A stretch of DNA of 6,814 bases, taken from contig JALGTD010000194.1 in NCBI GenBank assembly GCA_029821515.1, forward strand, positions 1 through 6,814, in the 5' to 3' direction. This document shows positions 1 to 6,765 of the stretch, piece by piece. The position numbers were made by a program, and so were the translations under genes. The notes below the pieces were generated by a model. It made no database searches and had not been told where the DNA came from. It saw only the letters and a program-made list of their open reading frames with translations. Each line of letters begins with the position of its first letter. The stretch's first letter is position 1. This DNA comes from Candidatus Zipacnadia bacterium (GTDB lineage: Bacteria > Armatimonadota > Zipacnadia > Zipacnadales > Zipacnadaceae).

Positions 1-2150
1 GCTGGTCGGCGGCGGTGTTCTGCGGGCTGGTTTACGGCTTCTCCGGTTATTTCGTCTCCAAGGTGTTGTTCATCACCGTGTTGGAAAGCGGCGCCTGGCT
101 GCCGTTGATTCTATACTTCATAATTACCGGGCTGGAAAGCGCCGACTATCGCTACTTCCTGGGTGCTGCCCTGGCCCTGGCGCTGTCAATCTTAGGCGGC
201 CATCCCCAGATTGTATTCTATGAACTGCTCACAGTCGCCATTCTGTTTATTGCTTACCTAATGGGAAGCCGGGGACGGCTGCTGCGAACGCGGCTTATCC
301 GGCTCTTCGTCGCGGGCGTTGTGGTAGTTGGACTTGGTGTTGGTCTGGCGGCTGTTCAGTTGGTGCCCACCGCCGGCCTTGCCCGGTTTGCGCAGCGCCA
401 CGCCGAGCGAACGCCTGAAGACTTGCGCGCGCTGGGGATGACTGCCCGCAACCTGGCCTATTACGTCCATCCCACCATCCTTGGCTCCTATGCGGAGGAT
501 AACTACTTTGGCCACGACCACTACTACGAGGTATGCGGCTATGCGGGTGGCCTGACGCTGCTCCTCAGCCTGCTGATGCTATTCAGCCGCCAGTCTACCT
601 GCAGGTACCGCTGGTTTTTTGTTTTCCTGATCTTCTTCGGCCTTTTTATGGCGCTGGCCAAATACAATCCCCTTTATGAAGTTCTGGCGGCAGTGCCCGG
701 TTTCAAGTACTTCCGGGCGCCAGGGCGCTATCTACTCTTGACCACGCTGGGCCTGGCGGTGTTGGGCGGTGCCGGGTTGCAGTCACTGGCGGGCGCTTAC
801 AGCACCCAGCAGGCCAGAAAGCTTGTCGCTCTGTGTCTGGCGGTGCTTTTGGTAGGAGGCCTGATTATGCTGGGCTTGCGTCTCGGAGAGACGCAGGTCA
901 AGCAAGGGCTAACCAGGTTGGTCCAGCAAGATTCTGCTAACGCAGGTGCATCGCAGACTCAAATAAAGCTGAAGGCGACTGAAAAGTACCAGTTTTTCGT
1001 CGAGCGGCTAAGCCTGGGCAATACTGACTGGCAGGCGCTGATGATCGGCACGGCGGCGGTCGCTATCGCTGCGGTGCTGCTGGCTATAGGTGCTGTAGAC
1101 TATCGCATTGTCGCCACTGTGTGTCTTGCGGTACTGGGCTGGCAACTGCTGGCCTTTGGGATGCCGCACAACGGCACTACTCCAGTTAGCTATTTCGCTG
1201 ACCCGCCGCAGACGGCTAAGATAATTAACGCTGATGCCAATCCCGGGCGCCAGTACACGGACCCACGGTTATACTCATTGGATTTCACACCACCAGATTA
1301 CCGGGGATGGGTAAGCGGGGACTTGGCCCCGTATCTGGCAGGTCGCGAGATATTGCACGCCAATACTGCGGTGTTATATGATGTGACGGCGATTGAGGGC
1401 TACCGCTATGCGCTGCTGCCCCGACGCCAGTACGAGGTCTTTGAGAAGTATATCCCTGACGGACTGACCAGCAAGCCCGGTGGCGCTGCCCGGCCGCTTC
1501 AACTGCTGCGAATGCTCAATGTGGAGTATTTCATCAGTTTGCCGGATCTGGAGTCGGCGGAGCTTGAGATGGTCAGCTCCTGGCCGCGGTTTGCCCTATA
1601 TCAGTTCAGGAAACCGATGCCGCTGGCCTGGCTGGCAAAGGGACTGACCTACTGCGCGAACCCGCAGGAATCCCGAGATTTCATTCTGGGCTATCATTTC
1701 CGGCCCTACTTCAGGACGGCAGTGGAAGCTTCGCGCTCAGATATGGTTTCGAGCCCTGACGAGGGCCGTATCACGAGCGTTGTTGAGCCACGAGGGCTGA
1801 GCGTGGAGGCGGAGGTCCCGCGGATTGTTGACGGCGAATGTGCTGCTTCTCCGCAGGACGAACAGAAGATAATCGTCGGTCCAGGCACGGCCCTGCTCGT
1901 GCTGTCAATGGCCTATAATCCCAACCTCATCGCTCGTGTGGACGGGAACATCGCACCGATATACCGCACCAACTATATGCTCTGTGGCGTGCCCGTCCCC
2001 CCGGGCAAGCATACCGTCACCGTCCGCTACGAATCGCAGCCGCTGCGCGGGGGGCTGATTATTTCGCTGCTTAGCGTACTAGTCGCGCTCGTTCTACTGG
2101 TATCGATGAATAGACGCAAGAGGAAACGGGACGCAGCCAGCGATGCCTAA
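1..2150 (+). CDS. YfhO-family polytopic membrane protein, probable GT-C-like glycosyltransferase (5' end outside window)
   Basis: The reading frame is open from the left edge (first full codon at 3; W-S-A-A-V precedes the GTG at 15), so the gene starts upstream and that GTG is an internal Val. Numbering from position 15 (711 residues), about ten hydrophobic helices lie at roughly 24-40, 46-62, 66-83, 94-117, 176-190, 199-215, 239-258, 269-289, 341-361 and 365-383. A long soluble region follows, then one last helix at 680-698 and a basic tail (NRRKRKR). YfhO-type signatures include GFSGYFVS (8-15), GGHPQ (61-65), FRAPGRYL (233-240), an IEGY motif (460-463) and the C-terminal beta domain with RVDGNIAPIYRTNY (641-654). 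YfhO proteins are usually 800-900 residues, so perhaps 100-150 residues are missing, including the first-loop acidic residues expected to be catalytic. In Bacillus and Listeria, YfhO-type proteins transfer a sugar from a polyprenyl-phosphate donor to teichoic acid outside the membrane. The acceptor here is unknown. Family assignment is firm; the activity is inferred. Confidence 0.88.
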   Translation, partial: WSAAVFCGLVYGFSGYFVSKVLFITVLESGAWLPLILYFIITGLESADYRYFLGAALALALSILGGHPQIVFYELLTVAILFIAYLMGSRGRLLRTRLIRLFVAGVVVVGLGVGLAAVQLVPTAGLARFAQRHAERTPEDLRALGMTARNLAYYVHPTILGSYAEDNYFGHDHYYEVCGYAGGLTLLLSLLMLFSRQSTCRYRWFFVFLIFFGLFMALAKYNPLYEVLAAVPGFKYFRAPGRYLLLTTLGLAVLGGAGLQSLAGAYSTQQARKLVALCLAVLLVGGLIMLGLRLGETQVKQGLTRLVQQDSANAGASQTQIKLKATEKYQFFVERLSLGNTDWQALMIGTAAVAIAAVLLAIGAVDYRIVATVCLAVLGWQLLAFGMPHNGTTPVSYFADPPQTAKIINADANPGRQYTDPRLYSLDFTPPDYRGWVSGDLAPYLAGREILHANTAVLYDVTAIEGYRYALLPRRQYEVFEKYIPDGLTSKPGGAARPLQLLRMLNVEYFISLPDLESAELEMVSSWPRFALYQFRKPMPLAWLAKGLTYCANPQESRDFILGYHFRPYFRTAVEASRSDMVSSPDEGRITSVVEPRGLSVEAEVPRIVDGECAASPQDEQKIIVGPGTALLVLSMAYNPNLIARVDGNIAPIYRTNYMLCGVPVPPGKHTVTVRYESQPLRGGLIISLLSVLVALVLLVSMNRRKRKRDAASDA

Positions 2151-2856
2151 AATATCCATTGTTTATCCGATGTACAACGAAGAGGATAATATCCAGCGGG
2201 CGGTACAGATGGCCCAGCGGGAGCTGGGTTTAGCTGCCGCCGGCGATTATCAGATTGTGATTGTCAATGATGCCAGCACCGATCGTACCGGTGAGATGGC
2301 TCAGCAGTTGGCTGCCCGCGATCCTCGAATCAAAGTTGTCCACCACCTGCTCAACCGCAAGCTGGGCGGCAGCATCCGCACGGGCCTGGCCAATAGCACC
2401 GGGGACATTGTCATCTACATGGACGCTGACATTCCTTGCGATCTGGCTCACGTGCACGAAGCGCTTCCCAAGTTGGAGGAAGCTGACGTAGTTGTTGGTT
2501 ACCGCACCAATCGTCGTGAGGGTGCGTTGCGCTGGATGTACACACGTACCTACAATTTCCTGGTGCGAATATTGCTGAATGTATCTGTGGAGGATGTGAA
2601 TTGTCCTTTTAAGCTGTTCAAAAGGCCGGTAATTGAGGCGATGGACCTGCGTTCGGAGGGCTCGTTCATTGATGCCGAGATGCTGGCCGAGGCCCGACGA
2701 CTGGGTTTTACTATTGAGCAGATTCCGGTCGAGTTCATCCCCCGCCAGGCGGGCGAGTCCACTCTGGCCCGTCCTGGTATTATAGTCAAGATAATACGGG
2801 AGTTCGTTCAGTATCTATTCCGTCATAAAGATACCGCTAAGGAGACTGAAGGATGA
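2143..2856 (+). CDS. Family 2 glycosyltransferase, DPM1-like (probable polyprenyl-phosphate sugar synthase)
   Basis: This 237-residue protein is a single GT-A domain. ISIVYPMYNEEDNI (4-17) is the nucleotide-binding first strand, followed by VNDASTDRT (41-49). N71 and the KLGGSIRTGL stretch (73-82) follow the family pattern, and YMDADIPCD (92-100) holds the DxD-type metal site. DVNCPFKLFK (151-160) is the acceptor-region motif of dolichyl-phosphate-mannose-synthase-like enzymes, and FIDAEML (175-181) and RQAGES (201-206) match later family motifs. Unlike CsbB or ArnC it has no C-terminal membrane helices, so it is probably a cytosolic or peripheral enzyme moving a sugar from a nucleotide donor to a polyprenyl phosphate at the inner face. 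The sugar cannot be read from sequence. The ATG lies inside the end of the YfhO gene (8-base overlap, ATGCCTAA) with no close Shine-Dalgarno, which points to translational coupling. Fold and subfamily are secure; the lipid acceptor is inferred from family and neighbours. Confidence 0.92.
   Translation: MPKISIVYPMYNEEDNIQRAVQMAQRELGLAAAGDYQIVIVNDASTDRTGEMAQQLAARDPRIKVVHHLLNRKLGGSIRTGLANSTGDIVIYMDADIPCDLAHVHEALPKLEEADVVVGYRTNRREGALRWMYTRTYNFLVRILLNVSVEDVNCPFKLFKRPVIEAMDLRSEGSFIDAEMLAEARRLGFTIEQIPVEFIPRQAGESTLARPGIIVKIIREFVQYLFRHKDTAKETEG
2839..2844 (+). promoter_or_regulatory. Shine-Dalgarno for the four-helix membrane protein
   Basis: AAGGAG lies inside the end of the glycosyltransferase gene, 8 bases before the ATG at 2853. 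It supports that start, which overlaps the preceding stop codon as ATGA. Confidence 0.75.
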
Positions 2857-3233
2857 CGACACGCATTCTGCTGTTGGTAAGCTGCACTATCATCACCCCT
2901 GTTGGCAACTTGCTACTGAAGTGGGGGATGAACCAGTGTGGCAGCATCACGGAAACGAACCTGGGCGTGGTGCAATATTACCTGGGTGTGCTATCCAAAC
3001 CCCAAGTGCTGGTGGGGGCGGTTATCTACATCGTATCAGCCCTCTTGTGGCTGGCCGTTTTGGGGATGATGGACATCAGCGCGGCGTACCCGATATTTGT
3101 CAGCGGGGCCTTTCTGATCGTCACAGTGGCGGCCGTGTTGCTCTTTCAGGAGCACGTCAATCTCGTACGCATCCTGGGTATATTGGTCGTGGTGCTGGGT
3201 ATCTTTCTGGTCTCGCAGTCGGCTCGCTGGTAG
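2853..3233 (+). CDS. Four-helix EamA/SMR-superfamily protein, ArnE/ArnF-like putative polyprenyl-phosphate-sugar flippase
   Basis: This 126-residue protein has four predicted membrane helices, at about 4-24, 51-71, 77-98 and 104-122, the size and layout of a small multidrug resistance or ArnE/ArnF subunit. Helix 1 runs into LLLKWGMN (20-27), the usual K-containing end of helix 1. DISAAYPIFVSGAFL (74-88) and QEHVNLVRILGILVVVLG (99-116) match the second half of the EamA/SMR fold. The helix-1 glutamate that SMR drug exporters such as EmrE need for proton coupling is absent (SCTIITPVGN there instead), which argues against drug efflux and for the ArnE/F-type role of moving a lipid-linked sugar across the membrane. 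Such proteins act as dimers. The gene overlaps the glycosyltransferase by 4 bases (ATGA), so the two are probably coupled and co-functional. The fold is clear; the flippase role is inferred from the missing glutamate and from context. Confidence 0.85.
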   Translation: MTTRILLLVSCTIITPVGNLLLKWGMNQCGSITETNLGVVQYYLGVLSKPQVLVGAVIYIVSALLWLAVLGMMDISAAYPIFVSGAFLIVTVAAVLLFQEHVNLVRILGILVVVLGIFLVSQSARW

Positions 3234-3251
3234 GCTCGGCCGGAGGGGTGC
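3234..3251. other. 18-base convergent intergenic gap
   Basis: The two gene blocks end facing each other with only 18 bases between the TAG of the four-helix protein and the TAA of the prenyltransferase. I see no strong hairpin with a T run in either direction; the best candidate is a weak 3-base stem CTC...GAG. Transcription may run into the opposing gene, or termination may be Rho-dependent. Confidence 0.6.
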
Positions 3252-4147
3252 TTATCCGCCAAAATGCAGAATAGCAATGACCGTCACGGTATACAGGAGA
3301 ACATTGATGAGCAGGGGTAAGTCAGTAAGCAACACCCGGTCGGGAGCTGCGCCCTGATTCTTTTGGTGAACCAGGTACAGGTAGCGGAATATGCCATAGA
3401 GCACAAAGGGTATGGTGTACATCAATCCGTTGGAGCCGACCTCCTGCACGGTCCGCTCGCTGATCGTGTACAGAGCATACGACATCACCGTTGACGCCGT
3501 GACTACTGCAATCATCTGGTCAAGTAGGTATGAGCTGTATTCCCCTAGAATGGGCCGATGCGCGACAGCGCCTTCCTCCAGACCGACCAACTCCTGACGG
3601 CGCTTGGACAGTACCAGAAACAACGCCAGTAGGATGGTACAGATCAACAGCCACGGCGATATAACCACGGGAATTGCCGTCGCGGCACGTATCCTGCTGC
3701 CACTGCCAATACGTCAATTATGACTATTTGCTTGAGCAGAAATATGTAAACCAGAGTAAGCAACAGGTAGCCAAGGGCAATATGACCGGTCGGAATGTTG
3801 ATCAGATAGCATCCAACTACGCTACCGGGAGCAAATATAGCGGCAGCAACTGTGGCTACCGACACAGGCAGTGCCCCGGAGGCTATTGGGCGGTGGCGCT
3901 TGGTGGGATGTTCGCGATCTTCTTCGCGGTCTGCTATGTCGTTTATCAGGTAGATACTTCCGGAGATTAGGCAGAACAGCGCAAAGGTCAGCGTCACTGT
4001 CACTACCGCACCTACATCGTCAAAACGTCGGGCAAAGATAAGCGCAGCGAATACCAGCAGGTTCTTAGTCCACTGCTTGGGTCGCATCCCCCGCAGCAGG
4101 GCTACCAGTGGCAAGCGGGCTGGGCGCTGAACTGTCTCGTGTTGCAC
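3252..4147 (-). pseudogene. UbiA-superfamily prenyltransferase, decaprenyl-phosphate phosphoribosyltransferase-like, frameshifted
   Basis: Intact homologues are integral membrane enzymes of about 290-300 residues that join phosphoribosyl pyrophosphate to a polyprenyl phosphate. The N-terminal half (4147 to about 3686, 154 residues) has RGMRPKQWTKN (19-29), the first metal motif NDIADREED (69-77), KRHRPIASG (83-91), and the second-motif region Y134, K139, D145 up to AGYV. That frame then diverges and stops at 3644-3646. The C-terminal half continues in another frame from about 3686 to 3252 with AATAIP, VVISPWLL, LSKRRQEL, a YSSYLLDQM segment and FVLYGIFRYLYLVHQKNQG, ending normally. Relatives usually carry an LR-x-x-AG segment just after AGYV or AGFV; it is missing here, so the lesion looks like a short deletion (for example 7 or 16 bases, net minus one in frame) rather than a one-base slip. 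Both halves otherwise look intact, so the damage is recent or an assembly error. It is probably cotranscribed behind lysS. Confidence 0.82.
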
Positions 4148-4151
4148 GATG

Positions 4152-4158
4152 CCTCCTT
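4152..4158 (-). promoter_or_regulatory. Shine-Dalgarno deciding the prenyltransferase start
   Basis: On the minus strand a full AAGGAGG sits 4 bases before a GTG at 4147, within the gap after the lysS stop. A TTG at 4177 would add 10 residues but would place this site inside the coding region and has no site of its own. The GTG is therefore preferred, although the spacing is short. Confidence 0.7.
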
Positions 4159-4177
4159 GGGTTTCAGACAGGCTCAA

Positions 4178-5656
4178 TCAGGGCTGATCATCAACCGGGC
4201 GCAGCAGCGGGAACAGAATTACCTCCCGCAAGTTGGGCTGGTCGGTCAGCAGCATCACCAGCCGATCAATGCCCAGGCCCAGACCGCCGGTGGGCGGCAT
4301 CCCGTACTCCAGGGCCTGTATGAACTCTTCGTCAAGCGGATGGGCTTCTTCGTCGCCAGCAGCACGAGCGGCTGCCTGAGCTTCGAAGCGCTGCCGCTGG
4401 TCCAGCGGGTCGTTAAGCTCGCTGAAGGCATTGCCCACCTCTTCGCCGCCGATGAATGGCTCAAAGCGTGCGGTAAGCTGCCGGTCATCCGCCTTGCGTT
4501 TAGCGAGTGGTGAAATCTCCACCGGGTAGTCGGTCATAAATGTTGGCTGGATGAGATTTGGTTGCACAAACCGGTCACACAGCTTCTCAATTATGTAGCC
4601 CAGGGGCTGGTCAGCCAACGTCTCCGGGTCGATACCGGCTTCGATAGCCTGTCGACGAGCTGCATCGGTGTCCTCCAGATCAGTCAACTCTACGCCGCTG
4701 TACTCACTGATAGCCTCCAATAGTTGGACCCGCCTCCAGGGGGGGCTGAGATCAATATCATTTCCCTGGTAGGTGAAGGTAAGACCCCCGTGCACTGCCT
4801 GGCACATCCCCCCCACCAGATTTTCTGTCAGCGTCATCATATCCTCATAGTCGGCGTAAGCCTGATAGGCTTCCAATATGGTGAATTCCGGATTGTGACG
4901 CGTGTCTATGCCCTCATTGCGAAAGACTCGACCGATCTCAAAGACCTTCTCGCAGCCACCAATGATTAGTCGTTTAAGATAGAGTTCCGGAGCGATGCGC
5001 ATATATAACTGCATATCGAGCGCATTATGGTAGGTGGTGAAGGGCCGGGCCGCTGCGCCACCGTAGATTGGCTGCAGGACTGGCGTTTCCACCTCCAGGA
5101 AACCACGTTCGGTCAGATAGTCACGGGCTGCCTTGATTATGCGGCTGCGCGCCGTGAATATCTCTCTGACTTTATCGTTGGCCAGCAAGTCAAGGTAGCG
5201 CTGTCGGTAGCGCAACTCGGGGTTTTGCAGGCCATGAAACTTTTCGGGTAGCGGTTGCAGCGCCTTGGCCAGCAGCGTAAACTCCTTGCAGCGAATCGTC
5301 ACTTCGCCGGTGCGGGTCTTGAATAGCTCTCCGCTGACACCAACTATATCGCCCAAATCCAGTCCACAGCAATGTTCGTACCGTTCTTCACCCAGCACAT
5401 CTACTCGGGCGTGAATTTGAATGGTGCCATCCGCATCCTGCAAGTCGGCAAATGTGGACTTGCCATGGCTGCGGATCGCTATCAGCCGCCCGGCCACGGA
5501 GACCGGTTGCCCTTCAAGCTCTGCGAAATTCTCCTGCAGTTGCCTGCTGGAGTGCGTGCGCTGATATGAGTGGTGACCAAAAGGGTCCTGGCCCTTATGT
5601 TTGAGTTCCTGCAGTTTTTCCAGCCTGCGCTGGTATTGGTCGGAGGTCTCGGACAT
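4178..5656 (-). CDS. lysS: Lysyl-tRNA synthetase, class II
   Basis: This cytosolic enzyme charges tRNA-Lys with lysine using ATP. The 492-residue protein has the normal bacterial length and is complete. A short helical start is followed by the OB-fold anticodon-binding domain at about 52-130 (VSVAGRLIAIRSHGKSTFADLQD). The class II catalytic core comes next: motif 1 around 184-206 (ERGFLEVETPVLQPIYGGAA), with RIAPELYLKRL (220-230); motif 2 at 239-259 (FEIGRVFRNEGIDTRHNPEF); FSELNDP (411-417); and motif 3 GLGLGIDRLVML (458-469). These features separate it from AspS and AsnS, and no internal damage is seen. The ATG at 5656 follows AGGAG by 8 bases. It lies 38 bases after the reductase-like gene and 30 bases before the prenyltransferase start, so all three probably share a transcript. 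No T-box or other leader is visible in the 38-base gap. Confidence 0.98.
   Translation of the reverse strand: MSETSDQYQRRLEKLQELKHKGQDPFGHHSYQRTHSSRQLQENFAELEGQPVSVAGRLIAIRSHGKSTFADLQDADGTIQIHARVDVLGEERYEHCCGLDLGDIVGVSGELFKTRTGEVTIRCKEFTLLAKALQPLPEKFHGLQNPELRYRQRYLDLLANDKVREIFTARSRIIKAARDYLTERGFLEVETPVLQPIYGGAAARPFTTYHNALDMQLYMRIAPELYLKRLIIGGCEKVFEIGRVFRNEGIDTRHNPEFTILEAYQAYADYEDMMTLTENLVGGMCQAVHGGLTFTYQGNDIDLSPPWRRVQLLEAISEYSGVELTDLEDTDAARRQAIEAGIDPETLADQPLGYIIEKLCDRFVQPNLIQPTFMTDYPVEISPLAKRKADDRQLTARFEPFIGGEEVGNAFSELNDPLDQRQRFEAQAAARAAGDEEAHPLDEEFIQALEYGMPPTGGLGLGIDRLVMLLTDQPNLREVILFPLLRPVDDQP
5160..5176. repeat. 17-base direct repeat, copy 1 (in lysS)
   Basis: ATCTCTCTGACTTTATC on the plus strand is identical to positions 5810-5826. 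On the minus strand both copies are read in the same codon phase and encode Asp-Lys-Val-Arg-Glu-Ile. This may simply be chance peptide and codon agreement. Confidence 0.6.
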
Positions 5657-5664
5657 AATTGCTT

Positions 5665-5669
5665 CTCCT
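5665..5669 (-). promoter_or_regulatory. Shine-Dalgarno of lysS
   Basis: AGGAG on the minus strand lies 8 bases before the ATG at 5656 and fixes the lysS start. It sits in the 38-base gap after the reductase-like gene. Confidence 0.8.
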
Positions 5670-5694
5670 GCGGACTGCGTTGGTTCGACGTCTG

Positions 5695-6765
5695 CTACTT
5701 GCTGCGCTGAGTCAGGTCTCGTACTCGTTGAATCTGTTCCTGGCTCACTACGTGCTCGAACGAACGGAATCCCGCCAACTGAAAACCGTGTTTCTTAGCC
5801 AGCCGGCCGATCTCTCTGACTTTATCTGGCTGGAGTTTCTTGCCCAGTGAGAAATTCTCGCAGCGGTCCTCTAAAGCCAATATCATCGTCTCAGCCATGC
5901 AGGCATAGGCTGTCTGGGGAGGAAAGCCGAAGTCAAAGTTAAACTGGACTTTCCCGGGCACCTTCACCACTCCGCCTTCTATGACCAGCACGTCTTTTCG
6001 CTTGTTAGCCACCGCACGCGAGACGTCCCGCGGACGCGCCACATCGCATATAACTGCTCCGGGCTTCAGCATTTCAGGGTGGATGATGGCCTCCACCGCC
6101 GAGGTCACAGTAACTACCAAATCAGTGCGGGCCAACGCTTCTCCGATGTCTGTGGTGACATCGATTGCTTTATCGTGCTCTGCCAGTTCGGCAGCGACCT
6201 GCTCAAGTGGTTCATAGCGCCGGCCGGCCAGGACCAGTGAGCCTACTTGGGGAGCCAGCAAGTGCGCGCATACTCTGCCAATAGAGCCGCTGGCGCCCAG
6301 CACTGCAGCTTGGGCCTGACCTGGTTCTATACCCACCTGGCGGGCAGCCTCCAGCACCCCTTCCACAGCGGTGAAGACCGTATAGCTGTTTCCGGTGGTC
6401 ACGGCAATATCCAGGGCTTCTGCCACTTCGGTGCCACCGTTTCCGACGACTGCAGTGAACGCGCCCAGCCCCACGATCTGTGCGCCCAACTGCTCGGCTC
6501 CACGCCCGGATTCAATGATCTTGGCTATGGCTTGCTGCGGGTTGGCGTTGACCAGTTGCTGGGCGGTCAGTGGGCAGCCCACAAACCATCCGGTAGTCTC
6601 AGCCCCGGTTGTTGAGCGGATTCCAGTAATCTCACTGACTTCCTGGGCCGAGGTTCTGGTCAGCAGCCATTCAATAAGACCTGCCGGTAACCACGCGGCC
6701 CACCGATATTTGCGGGCTATGTCGCGGGCAGTAAGCGGATGAATTATGAAAGCAAACTTAGTCAC
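5695..6765 (-). CDS. Acyl-ACP reductase-like NAD(P)-dependent dehydrogenase (COG5322-type)
   Basis: This protein of about 356 residues resembles cyanobacterial long-chain acyl-ACP reductase (AAR), which reduces acyl-ACP to fatty aldehyde with NADPH. Numbered from the upstream ATG at 6783, it shows GIRSTTG (54-60), GWFVGCPLT (65-73), IVGLGAFTAVVGNGG (103-117), AVTTGNSYT (127-135) and a Rossmann site VLGASGSIG (161-169). CDVARPRDVS (246-255) and IEGGVV (268-273) follow. Most telling is YACMAETM (293-300), where C295 aligns with the thioester-forming cysteine of AAR (within ACFAESM there), then NFSLG and IGRLAKKHGF matching the AAR C-terminus. Many such genes are annotated only as predicted or shikimate-like dehydrogenases. 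I prefer the GTG at 6765: it has AAGGTGAG 7 bases upstream and gives a natural start V-T-K-F-A-F-I-I-H-P, whereas the ATG at 6783 has no ribosome site. Substrate and physiological role are unknown; no aldehyde-deformylating oxygenase or acc gene is visible. It is the first complete gene of the minus-strand block, followed by lysS. Confidence 0.85.
   Translation of the reverse strand: MTKFAFIIHPLTARDIARKYRWAAWLPAGLIEWLLTRTSAQEVSEITGIRSTTGAETTGWFVGCPLTAQQLVNANPQQAIAKIIESGRGAEQLGAQIVGLGAFTAVVGNGGTEVAEALDIAVTTGNSYTVFTAVEGVLEAARQVGIEPGQAQAAVLGASGSIGRVCAHLLAPQVGSLVLAGRRYEPLEQVAAELAEHDKAIDVTTDIGEALARTDLVVTVTSAVEAIIHPEMLKPGAVICDVARPRDVSRAVANKRKDVLVIEGGVVKVPGKVQFNFDFGFPPQTAYACMAETMILALEDRCENFSLGKKLQPDKVREIGRLAKKHGFQLAGFRSFEHVVSQEQIQRVRDLTQRSK
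5810..5826. repeat. 17-base direct repeat, copy 2 (in the reductase-like gene)
   Basis: This is identical to 5160-5176 in lysS, 650 bases away. It encodes the same D-K-V-R-E-I peptide (codons GAT AAA GTC AGA GAG AT-) in the C-terminal part of the reductase-like protein. Confidence 0.6.

Noticed and set aside
2853..3233. Small multidrug resistance exporter
   Set aside because: The helix-1 glutamate essential for proton-coupled drug export is absent, and the operon context fits a lipid-linked sugar flippase better.
3644..3690. Programmed ribosomal frameshift in the prenyltransferase gene
   Set aside because: There is no slippery heptamer or evident downstream stem at the junction, and conserved residues are missing, which a programmed shift would not explain.
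3520..3717. 65-codon minus-strand open frame across the frameshift junction
   Set aside because: It lies in the third frame, and neither of its ends matches the prenyltransferase family. It does not bridge the two halves.
3674..3970. 98-codon plus-strand open frame opposite the prenyltransferase gene
   Set aside because: It is antisense to the well-matched N-terminal half of the UbiA-type protein, has no family motif, and is an open frame produced by the opposite strand.
4139..4513. 124-codon plus-strand open frame opposite the end of lysS
   Set aside because: It is antisense to motif 3 and the C-terminal region of LysS, and its composition is that of a shadow frame with no recognisable domain.
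4740..4746. Seven-G run in lysS as a possible phase-variation or frameshift site
   Set aside because: The lysS frame passes through it intact (Ser-Pro-Pro-Trp) and an essential gene is an unlikely phase-variable target.
5657..5694. T-box or other leader before lysS
   Set aside because: Only 38 bases separate the genes, which is too short for a T-box, and they contain only the ribosome-binding site.
6247..6615. 122- and 115-codon plus-strand open frames opposite the reductase-like gene
   Set aside because: The minus-strand frame carries clear Rossmann and AAR motifs. The plus-strand frames are rich in Ser, Pro and Cys and match nothing.
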